A stretch of 5,247 bases of DNA from Clostridiales bacterium (GTDB lineage Bacteria; Bacillota; Clostridia; Oscillospirales; Acutalibacteraceae), in contig JAAZGX010000108.1 in assembly GCA_012511005.1 (NCBI GenBank), positions 1-5,247 on the forward strand, read 5' to 3'. A program made the position numbers and the translations under genes. The first letter of the stretch is position 1. Every line of letters starts with the position of its first letter. The notes beneath the pieces are model-generated. The model ran no database searches. It saw only the letters and a program-made list of their open reading frames with translations, and was not told where the DNA came from. This document shows positions 1 through 5,247 of this stretch, one piece after another.

Positions 1-893
1 CCCGTATACACGCAATTAGATGTGGAGAAAATATAGCCGTACCCTTCCATACCATCTTTAAGAGAGCGGCGAATATCCTTTTCGCACTCCTCAATAGTAC
101 CCGTTTGAAGCAGTCCGCAATTAACATTTCCTATAAGGCACAGCCTGTCAGAATAAAGCCGCCGCATCTCCTTTAAGTCCACGCCGCCTTGAGGGTCTAA
201 AGAGTGAAGCGCGTCGGGTTTACAGTCTGCCATTTCTGCTGCTATGGGCATAATATTCCCGTCTGTATGCTTTATAGAATAAAACCCAAGCGCGCGGTAA
301 CCGTCTATAACCTTTGAAAGGTACGGCGCTATAAATTCCGAGAACATTTCCGGAGTAAAAAACGGGTTGACATTAAAGCAATAGTCAGAGCATAAGGCAA
401 AGCCGTCAAGCAGCCCCTTGTGCCTTTCAATTTTCTCCGCAAAAAGAAGCCTTTCATTCAGCATTTTCTCCGCTTCTTTTTTTAACCCTGCTTTGTCATT
501 ATAAAGCCTTTCAGCGAACTCTGACATACTGTCACCGTCGGGTATACTGAATGTCGGGTCGCCGTGGAGCATTAAGAAATATTCGTCACCCGATTTCTCT
601 CTTATAATTTCAAGTATTCTTACTGTATTTTCAAAGTCACCCGGGTTTGGGTGTACGAATATTGCACTGTGTTTATACTTTTTTGCAACCTCTAAATAAC
701 TGTCCGCCATATCATTTAATTGAAGCCGTTTTTCGGTTTCGCTCATCTGATTCCACTGATAATACCGCCGATGCTCCGGATGAATTCTGCCTACCGCCTC
801 AAGCGTTAAGTAAAATACGAGTTCAAAAGTCGGTACAAGCCCCTTAATTGGCTCTCTTTTTAGCGCCTTTATAAATCTTTCTTTTTCAGTCAT
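1..893 (-). CDS. URO-D superfamily protein (uroporphyrinogen decarboxylase-like, methyltransferase-type), 3' end cut by window edge
   Basis: The frame is open from ATG 893-891 to the window edge, giving 297 complete codons with no stop; the C-terminus is missing. Family features seen: ALKREP near the start (residues 10-15), a barrel segment with KHTDGN (208-213), HSLDPQGGVDLKEM (230-243), LIGNVNCGLLQTGT (253-266), and STSNCVYT at the cut end, where the family usually carries its last conserved loop. H209, D211 and C294 sit where MtaA/CmuA-type methyltransferases place zinc ligands (normally H-x-C and a distal C); this alignment is from memory. The RQAGR-type substrate-binding N-terminus of true HemE is absent, so a haem role is unlikely. 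Substrate unknown; methyl transfer involving a corrinoid or methylated compound is only a possibility. A GGGAG site at 904-908 lies 10 nt before the ATG. An in-frame GTG 9 nt upstream directly abuts that site and is a poorer start. The gene begins 16 nt after the sirtuin stop and is probably cotranscribed. Confidence 0.85.
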   Translation of the reverse strand, partial: MTEKERFIKALKREPIKGLVPTFELVFYLTLEAVGRIHPEHRRYYQWNQMSETEKRLQLNDMADSYLEVAKKYKHSAIFVHPNPGDFENTVRILEIIREKSGDEYFLMLHGDPTFSIPDGDSMSEFAERLYNDKAGLKKEAEKMLNERLLFAEKIERHKGLLDGFALCSDYCFNVNPFFTPEMFSEFIAPYLSKVIDGYRALGFYSIKHTDGNIMPIAAEMADCKPDALHSLDPQGGVDLKEMRRLYSDRLCLIGNVNCGLLQTGTIEECEKDIRRSLKDGMEGYGYIFSTSNCVYT

Positions 894-909
894 GATTTTC
901 ACGCTCCCG

Positions 910-1659
910 TTACAGCTTCATAACACTCCCTAAAACTTCTCCTATAGGCTCTTTTATTATAAGGCTTGCATATTCGTCATACTTTGTCGGGCTCATATTA
1001 ATTATCACAAGACTGCCGCCGCCGAAATACTCAACGAGCGACGCCGCAGGGTTAACCTCAAGCGATGTGCCGCCGACTATGAGCGTATCGGCCGTTATTA
1101 CAGCGTTTACTGCCGCTTCAATAACTTGTCCCTTTAGCCCCTCCCCATAAAGCACTACATCGGGCTTTACTATGCCTTTACACTTTTTGCAAAGCGGTAT
1201 GCCGGAGCTATTTACGATAAAATCAAGTCCGTAGCTACAATTACAGTTCATACAGTAGTTTCTATAGACCGAGCCGTGAAGCTCATAAACAGTTTTACTG
1301 CCTGCCGCTTGATGAAGTCCGTCAATATTCTGTGTAATAACTGCCGACAGCTTCTTTTGAAGTTCAAGGTCTTTTAGCGCTGTGTGCGCCTTATTCGGTT
1401 TTGCTTTCGGGTAGAGCATATTTTTTCTGTAATACTCGTAAAACTCTGCCGTATTATCGTCAAAGAATGTGCGGCTCAACATATACTCCGGAGAACCGTC
1501 CGTAAACGGCTCTTTAGAATATAGTCCCTTTGCGCTTCTAAAATCGGGGATACCGCTTTCCGTAGATACGCCCGCACCGCCTAAAAAAACAATGTTTTCT
1601 GAAATCTCTATAATCCTTTTAAGTTCGTATACCTCATTTGAGCATTGGTTTGTCAACAA
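910..1659 (-). CDS. SIR2-family NAD-dependent protein deacylase (sirtuin), TTG start
   Basis: A 249-residue single-domain sirtuin, the usual bacterial length. It would remove acyl groups from lysines of cytoplasmic proteins, consuming NAD and releasing nicotinamide and O-acyl-ADP-ribose. Motifs in order: GAGVSTESGIPDFRS (28-42) for NAD binding; TQNIDGLH (109-116); catalytic His128 in ELHGS; a zinc site from C136/C139 and C157/C160; KPDVVLYGE (165-173); GTSLEVNPA (198-206); and VIINMSP (218-224) near the end. The segment FYEYYRKN (73-80) corresponds to the part of E. coli CobB holding its Y-x-x-R acid-acyl recognition pair. Here the Arg position appears to be Tyr77, so deacetylation is likelier than desuccinylation (inference from remembered sequences). 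The start is TTG because no ATG occurs before residue 60 and a good ribosome site precedes it; a second TTG follows immediately and could be used instead. It overlaps the GH35 end by 26 nt. The protein target is unknown. Confidence 0.93.
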   Translation of the reverse strand: MLTNQCSNEVYELKRIIEISENIVFLGGAGVSTESGIPDFRSAKGLYSKEPFTDGSPEYMLSRTFFDDNTAEFYEYYRKNMLYPKAKPNKAHTALKDLELQKKLSAVITQNIDGLHQAAGSKTVYELHGSVYRNYCMNCNCSYGLDFIVNSSGIPLCKKCKGIVKPDVVLYGEGLKGQVIEAAVNAVITADTLIVGGTSLEVNPAASLVEYFGGGSLVIINMSPTKYDEYASLIIKEPIGEVLGSVMKL

Positions 1660-2977
1660 TATTCACCTCTCGTTTGGCGCAGCCCTCCTGCTCGAATACA
1701 ACAATGGTATTAACATCTCTAAGAAGCACGCCCGGTAAATATAATGTCTTTTGCGGCCCTTTTTCCCAGTATCTGCCGAGATTAAAGCCGTTTACAAATA
1801 CAATGCCTTTCTTAAATCCTCGCATATCTATGTAACAATCGTCCTTACTGTTTGCCTTGAATGTGCCTTTTAAAAATGACGGATATTCATCTGTATTGCC
1901 TATAAACATCAGCTTATCAATATTGTCAAGCGGTAAAGTGTATATATCCCAGCCAAATACAAGCTGATAATCTATTGTAACGGCGCTAATTCCCTTGCGG
2001 TCATAAATCTTTCTGCCGTAGTTTACTCTGCCCATGCCCTCGACAAGAATATCAATACTGCTCTTGCCGTTAAACTCCGGCAGCTTAAATGTAAAGCTTT
2101 CAGGCGCCTCTCCCTTTTTTGGCTTTTCGCTCCTATCGAATTTGCCTATATATTGACCGTTTGCATATACATAGGCTATGTCATGTATCCCCTCTATTGT
2201 TACATTTGACTCCGGATAATTTCCGACAATGTCCGTATGGTATAAAATATACCCGAAGTTCTGACCGTAATATTCCATTTGGCGCGGATAACCGTCACGG
2301 AAATGTTTTGATAAAATCTTGTAATTATCAAAAAGTGATACGCTTTGCGTAAGCTCTACCTTGCCTATTTTCTGTAGTTTCGGCTCGGCGGGCAGCTCTG
2401 TTAATTCGAGTCCCTGATGTTTAATAAGCGCCTCACGGATAATATGATATTTTTTCGTATAGCCGCCATGCTCGTTAAGAGGCGCGTCATAATCATAGCT
2501 CGTTATCGTCGGACAGTATAAATCGTGGTGGTTAGCGCCTGCCCAAAAGTTAAAATTCGTGCCGCCATGGAACATATAAAAGTTAAAGCTTGCGTCATTT
2601 TCAAAAAACTGCTCCATAACAGTTTTCATATCCTCCGGATTTGTGGTATGATGCTTGTCGCCCCAATGGTCAAACCAGCCGCACCAATACTCGCCGCACA
2701 TTTGCGGCATATCTTTTTGAAATGGCACAAGGTCCGGGAAGGCTTCATTCGGCTTGCCGCTGAAATTTATAACCTTAAATGTATCAAGCAGCGAGCCGCC
2801 CGAAAGCATATGACGAGTTTGACCGTCCGATGTAAAAAGAAGTACATCTACACCGCATTCAATCATTAATTCTTTAATAAATACGAGATATTCCTTATCA
2901 TTCGCATAGCTGCCGTACTCATTTTCAACCTGCATTGAAAAAATGTTGCAGCCATTCGTAATTTGAAGCGAAACTAG
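1634..2977 (-). CDS. GH35 beta-galactosidase, C-terminal fragment downstream of the premature stop
   Basis: The frame reopens directly after the TAA with LVSLQITNGCNIFSMQVENEYG, a continuation of the GH35 barrel with no missing residues. In full-length numbering it carries the acid/base Glu164 (in QVENEYGS) and the nucleophile Glu240 (in MCGEYWCGWFDHWG). Further GH35 segments are MFHGGTNFNFWAGAN (279-293) and SYDYDAPLNEHG (304-315). The C-terminal beta domains show GMGRVNYGRKI (458-468) and FVNGFNLGRYWEKGPQ (538-553), the last a conserved jelly-roll signature. The first ATG (2935-2933, the M of MQVENEY) is an internal residue with no ribosome site, so separate translation is unlikely. It ends in TGA at 1634-1636, after the sirtuin start. 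Confidence 0.7.
   Translation of the reverse strand, partial: LVSLQITNGCNIFSMQVENEYGSYANDKEYLVFIKELMIECGVDVLLFTSDGQTRHMLSGGSLLDTFKVINFSGKPNEAFPDLVPFQKDMPQMCGEYWCGWFDHWGDKHHTTNPEDMKTVMEQFFENDASFNFYMFHGGTNFNFWAGANHHDLYCPTITSYDYDAPLNEHGGYTKKYHIIREALIKHQGLELTELPAEPKLQKIGKVELTQSVSLFDNYKILSKHFRDGYPRQMEYYGQNFGYILYHTDIVGNYPESNVTIEGIHDIAYVYANGQYIGKFDRSEKPKKGEAPESFTFKLPEFNGKSSIDILVEGMGRVNYGRKIYDRKGISAVTIDYQLVFGWDIYTLPLDNIDKLMFIGNTDEYPSFLKGTFKANSKDDCYIDMRGFKKGIVFVNGFNLGRYWEKGPQKTLYLPGVLLRDVNTIVVFEQEGCAKREVNIVDKPMLK
1664..1671 (-). promoter_or_regulatory. Ribosome binding site deciding the TTG start of the sirtuin
   Basis: On the minus strand this reads GAGAGGTG followed by AATA and then TTG TTG. The AGG core is 6 nt from the first TTG and 9 nt from the second, so either could be the initiator. 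The site lies inside the 3' coding end of the GH35 gene. It allows independent or coupled initiation of the sirtuin at the overlap. Confidence 0.75.
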
Positions 2978-2980
2978 TTA
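2978..2980 (-). other. In-frame premature TAA codon inside the GH35 gene (codon 144)
   Basis: The codons on either side read AAA-TAA-CTA. Both flanks align in register with the GH35 consensus remembered as YYKxLLPKLVPLQITNGG, the stop falling at the position usually held by Lys. One substitution (for example AAA, GAA or CAA to TAA) would explain it; no insertion or deletion is needed. Confidence 0.85.
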
Positions 2981-3409
2981 TTTCAGTAACAATTTATAAT
3001 AGTCTGAAACATGCGTTAGGAAAAGAATATCATAGCAGCGAAGCCTAATATTTTCATCTGCTAAAAGCCATGCGGGAAATCCGCCAAAGTCCCATTCGGC
3101 GCATATATAAGGTCCCGGCCTTACTATAACATACAGCCCAACTTTTTTTGCGGTTTCCACAAATTTTACGATATCAAGCATCCCCGAAAAATCAAATTTG
3201 CCCTTTTTCGGCTCATGGAGATTCCACGGAACATATGTTTCAACTGTGTTAAGCCCCGCGGCTTTCATCTTCGTTAATCTATCCTCCCAATATTCGGGCA
3301 GTATTCTGAAATAGTGCATAGCGCCCGAATAAATATTAAACTTTTCACCGTTTAATAAAAAATCGGCACCGTCTATTATAAAGCTTCCCCTATTTTCTGC
3401 GTTTTTCAT
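2978..3409 (-). CDS. GH35 beta-galactosidase, N-terminal fragment (143 aa, ends at premature TAA)
   Basis: This is the product expected if the stop at 2978-2980 is real. It holds the first strands of the catalytic barrel: an N-terminal strand with FLLNGEKF (17-24), SGAMHYFR (28-35), ETYVPWNLHEP (57-67), and RPGPYICAEWDFGGFPAWL (97-115), all hallmark GH35 segments lining the galactose pocket. It stops after DYYKLLLK, before the acid/base glutamate. The fragment therefore lacks both catalytic residues and most of the barrel, and is not expected to fold or act alone. It is part of the interrupted gene described separately. Confidence 0.7.
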   Translation of the reverse strand: MKNAENRGSFIIDGADFLLNGEKFNIYSGAMHYFRILPEYWEDRLTKMKAAGLNTVETYVPWNLHEPKKGKFDFSGMLDIVKFVETAKKVGLYVIVRPGPYICAEWDFGGFPAWLLADENIRLRCYDILFLTHVSDYYKLLLK

Positions 3410-3445
3410 AGCCTTTTATACCTTTCAGTCATTTATTTTACAGCT

Positions 3446-4516
3446 TTACAGTATAATTTCCTTGCCCGTTTCTGCCGATTTATATATAGCGTCAAGGATT
3501 TTTATCATATTAACGCCTTGGTCTATCGTAAAGTCCGGCTTTTCCTTATTTTCTATCACATTTACAAAATGCTTCAGATTTTCCCCGTGTATATTTTTAT
3601 ATTTACTGTATTGACCGGCTTTTTTGAAAACATTTTTAAATGTGCTGCCCTTGCCGCCGTCATAAAGCTCATACGAGCCATTTGACCATTTAGTGCCTAA
3701 TTTCGTTCCGCGCAGCTCTACGAATGTAGTTTCTCTTTTTATGTTAGACGCCCAGCTAAACTCAATCTGTAAGCTTGCTCCGTTTTCAAATTTAATAAAC
3801 CCTATTGCTAAATCTTCTACATCGAATATACCATCCTCGACGGCATCGCCAAATTTTGAGTGTACACTGTCGCCCTTGTCTTCGCTGTCGGCAAATTTAT
3901 TGTATGTGCATCCGGAAACAGAAACGGCGCGCGGATTTCCCATAAGATAAACAGCAAGGTCTATCATATGCACACCAAGGTCAATTAGCGGTCCGCCGCC
4001 GGACATCTCTTTCGTTGTAAACCAACCGCCTTTTCCCGGTATACCCCGTCTTCTAATCCAACCGCACCTGCCCGTATAAATCTCGCCAAAATCGCCGTTT
4101 TCAACCATAGCCTTTAACTCTTTTGCAGACGGCCAATACCTGTTATTGCGCATAACCATAAGGTGCTTGCCGCTCTCCTCTTGCGCCCGTTTCATATCAA
4201 GCACACGCTCTACTGAAATTGTGTCAGGCTTTTCCGAAAAGGCATTAACACCATGCTCTAATGCGTAAATCGCAATATCTGCATGAAGGTAGTTAGGCGT
4301 GCAAATGTCTACCATATCAATATCTTCTTTTTCTATAAGCTCTTTATAGTCCGTATACTTTTTTACTGTTTTTCCGAGTTTGTTTTCCGCTTCGTCCATT
4401 CTTTCGGGCAGAATGTCGCATACTGCTACAACTTCTGCATTGTCAATGTTTTTATAGCCGGGAATATGCGCTCCTTTAGCTATTCCGCCGCAGCCTATTA
4501 ATGCTACTTTTACCAT
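3446..4516 (-). CDS. Gfo/Idh/MocA-family NAD(P)-dependent sugar oxidoreductase
   Basis: A full-length 356-residue enzyme of the family that oxidises or reduces hydroxyl groups of sugars, inositols or glycosides in the cytoplasm. The N-terminal Rossmann fold shows ALIGCGGIAKGAH (5-17) for dinucleotide binding. Asp34, at the end of the second strand (VAVCD), favours NAD over NADP. CTPNYLHADIA (72-82) and the family signature SEKP (94-97) follow. The C-terminal alpha/beta domain has GGGPLIDLGVHMIDLAVYLMG (173-193), containing the D-x-x-x-H pair D179/H183 expected at the active site. The exact sugar cannot be read from sequence. The start ATG has a strong AAAGGGG site 8 nt upstream that overlaps the stop of the ThuA gene, so the two are probably translationally coupled. 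The stop is TAA. ThuA and Gfo/Idh/MocA proteins often occur together in sugar loci, and ThuB of the rhizobial trehalose system belongs to this family. A dehydrogenase acting on the substrate or product of the GH35 step is a reasonable inference. Confidence 0.93.
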   Translation of the reverse strand: MVKVALIGCGGIAKGAHIPGYKNIDNAEVVAVCDILPERMDEAENKLGKTVKKYTDYKELIEKEDIDMVDICTPNYLHADIAIYALEHGVNAFSEKPDTISVERVLDMKRAQEESGKHLMVMRNNRYWPSAKELKAMVENGDFGEIYTGRCGWIRRRGIPGKGGWFTTKEMSGGGPLIDLGVHMIDLAVYLMGNPRAVSVSGCTYNKFADSEDKGDSVHSKFGDAVEDGIFDVEDLAIGFIKFENGASLQIEFSWASNIKRETTFVELRGTKLGTKWSNGSYELYDGGKGSTFKNVFKKAGQYSKYKNIHGENLKHFVNVIENKEKPDFTIDQGVNMIKILDAIYKSAETGKEIIL

Positions 4517-4524
4517 AATTCTTT

Positions 4525-4531
4525 CCCCTTT
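4525..4531 (-). promoter_or_regulatory. Ribosome binding site of the oxidoreductase, overlapping the ThuA stop
   Basis: The minus strand reads TGAAAGGGG and then AAAGAATT before ATG. The last base of the ThuA stop TGA is the first base of the AAAGGGG site, with 8 nt spacing to the start. This layout supports coupling of the two genes. Confidence 0.75.
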
Positions 4532-5247
4532 CAGTTTTTTATCTTGATAGAAATACCCACTGTTTTAGGCAGTGCCATTTTACAATTACTACTTACAAAG
4601 GTTTCCTTTACGGGAGTATCCTTTTTTGCCGCCCACAGCGCCGCGTTATATACCACTTTTTTTATATTCTCGTTATAATAAATCGGATAAGTCTCATGAC
4701 CGGGCTGAAAGTAAAACACCCTACCCTCGTTAAGATGATATGTAAAACCGCTCCTGAATACCTCACCGCCAGGGTACCAGCCTATAAAAACAATATCATC
4801 GGGAGTTGGAATATCGAAATATTCGCCGTACATCTCATCCTTTTTCAAAACGAAGCTTTCAGGCAGTCCTTTTGCAATAGGATGATAAGGGTTTACGGTA
4901 TAAAGTCTTTCGTGCCTGCCGTCCTCTCTCCATTTCAGCGAGCCGCTCGTACCCATAATTTTCTTAAAGGGCTTGCTAAAGTGAGCCGAATGAAGAAATA
5001 TTATACCCATTCCGTCTTTAACATAGTTGTAAACTCTTTCTGCCGTGTCGTCCGAAAGCTTTTCATGAAGCGAGTGCGCCCAATATATCAGCACATCTGT
5101 TTTAGAAAGCAGTTCATCAGATAGCCCCTCTCCGTCAAGGTTTTGAGAGGATATTGTTACACAGAATTTATCATCAGAAAAAATATCCGCAATCGCTTTT
5201 TGCATTCCTTCGGGATATGCCTTTTTCTGCCGCCCTTTTTGCTGTTC
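4531..5247 (-). CDS. ThuA-like domain protein (trehalose-utilisation family), 5' end cut by window edge
   Basis: The frame is open to the right edge: 238 residues plus TGA. The ATG at 5205-5203 is not the true start. The 14 codons before it are open and encode KKAYPEG just ahead of MQKAIADIF, matching the family's usual YPxGIHxAIAxxL segment, so the start and first strand lie outside the window. Numbered from the edge, family features are TDVLIYWAHSLHEKLSD (50-66), LHSAHFSKPFKKIMGTS (85-101), LKWRE (104-108), EMYGEYFDIP (138-147), GEVFRSG (161-167) and QPGHETYPIY (181-190). The fold is class-I glutamine-amidotransferase-like, but the typical nucleophile Cys is not evident: His is found where the elbow would be. 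The biochemical role of ThuA is poorly defined; genetics links it to conversion of trehalose and related disaccharides through keto-sugars. About 28 C-terminal residues after the domain (from TPVKETF) look like a variable tail. It is the most upstream gene visible, 14 nt before the oxidoreductase. Confidence 0.9.
   Translation of the reverse strand, partial: EQQKGRQKKAYPEGMQKAIADIFSDDKFCVTISSQNLDGEGLSDELLSKTDVLIYWAHSLHEKLSDDTAERVYNYVKDGMGIIFLHSAHFSKPFKKIMGTSGSLKWREDGRHERLYTVNPYHPIAKGLPESFVLKKDEMYGEYFDIPTPDDIVFIGWYPGGEVFRSGFTYHLNEGRVFYFQPGHETYPIYYNENIKKVVYNAALWAAKKDTPVKETFVSSNCKMALPKTVGISIKIKN

Larger units (their letters stand above)
1634..3409 (-). pseudogene. GH35 beta-galactosidase, interrupted by one in-frame TAA stop
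   Basis: Two open stretches (3409-2981 and 2977-1634) are in the same reading frame, separated only by TAA at 2978-2980. Read through, they give about 591 residues, the normal size for a bacterial GH35 enzyme. These proteins hydrolyse terminal beta-galactosyl residues with retention. No signal peptide is visible, so a cytoplasmic role on imported oligosaccharides is expected. The order is a TIM barrel (about 10-330) followed by beta-rich jelly-roll domains to the end. The start ATG 3409-3407 is the first possible one, since an in-frame TAA lies two codons upstream. Its ribosome site is weak (AAAGG at 3421-3425, 11 nt away). It follows the oxidoreductase by 36 nt and overlaps the sirtuin start. 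Everything except the stop looks intact, so inactivation would be recent. A base-call error is a real alternative, and readthrough is less likely. Confidence 0.85.

Noticed and set aside
647..847. Plus-strand open frame of 66 codons
   Set aside because: It lies opposite the conserved N-terminal half of the URO-D-like gene and looks like a shadow.
1..893. True HemE uroporphyrinogen decarboxylase
   Set aside because: The RQAGR-type N-terminal signature and its substrate residues are absent; only the general URO-D fold motifs are present.
2525..2869. Plus-strand open frame of 114 codons
   Set aside because: It is antisense to the conserved GH35 catalytic region, resembles no family, and has no ribosome site I can recognise.
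2933..2935. ATG of MQVENEY as the start of an independent gene encoding the GH35 C-terminal part
   Set aside because: The Met is an ordinary residue directly before the acid/base motif, there is no ribosome site ahead of it, and the frame continues upstream with conserved GH35 sequence to the TAA.
2978..3409. Frameshift as the cause of the GH35 split
   Set aside because: Both parts are in the same frame and align without a gap; only the TAA codon interrupts them.
3410..3445. Terminator or promoter in the 36-nt gap between the oxidoreductase and GH35
   Set aside because: No stem-loop with a T-run and no convincing -35/-10 pair is visible; the gap holds only the weak GH35 ribosome site.
4696..5124. 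Plus-strand open frame of 142 codons
   Set aside because: It is antisense to the conserved ThuA-like gene and its translation shows no recognisable domain.
5203..5205. ATG as the true start of the ThuA-like gene
   Set aside because: The upstream codons are open to the window edge and encode residues conserved in the family (YPEG), so the true start lies outside. The GAAGGA before the ATG codes for Glu-Gly here rather than acting as a ribosome site.

Overview
All five recognisable genes lie on the minus strand, in the order (5'->3' of transcription, from the right edge to the left): ThuA-like protein (5' end cut by the window), Gfo/Idh/MocA-type NAD(P)-dependent oxidoreductase, GH35 beta-galactosidase interrupted by an in-frame stop, SIR2-family NAD-dependent deacylase (sirtuin), and a URO-D superfamily protein (3' end cut by the window). 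Gaps are 14 nt, 36 nt, a 26-nt overlap, and 16 nt, so this looks like one transcription unit whose promoter and terminator are both outside the window. No RNA gene, mobile element, repeat array or CRISPR was seen, and no gene-free stretch exceeds 40 bases.

The protein types, strong purine-rich Shine-Dalgarno sites, a TTG start and moderate base composition suggest a member of the Bacillota (Clostridia-like), perhaps a gut or other anaerobic plant-sugar degrader. This is inference from family resemblance, not a taxonomic assignment. The code looks standard: the neighbouring genes end with TAA (sirtuin, oxidoreductase) or TGA (ThuA, GH35).

The ThuA/Gfo-Idh-MocA pair plus a cytoplasmic GH35 enzyme points to catabolism of a galactoside or related glycoside, with a sugar oxidation/reduction step. 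The URO-D-like protein lacks the hallmark N-terminus of HemE and resembles the methyltransferase-like branch, so it is not a haem biosynthesis gene. The sirtuin is the unusual passenger; its start is embedded in the end of the GH35 gene, which suggests translational coupling.

The most striking observation is the GH35 gene. Two open stretches are in the same frame and are separated by a single TAA (2978-2980). Translation through that codon restores a continuous family-length protein of about 591 residues with both catalytic glutamates. It is therefore a nonsense-type pseudogene, a sequencing or assembly error, or, less likely, a readthrough site. No clearly new system is evident; the window is an ordinary carbohydrate-utilisation operon with an odd gene combination.
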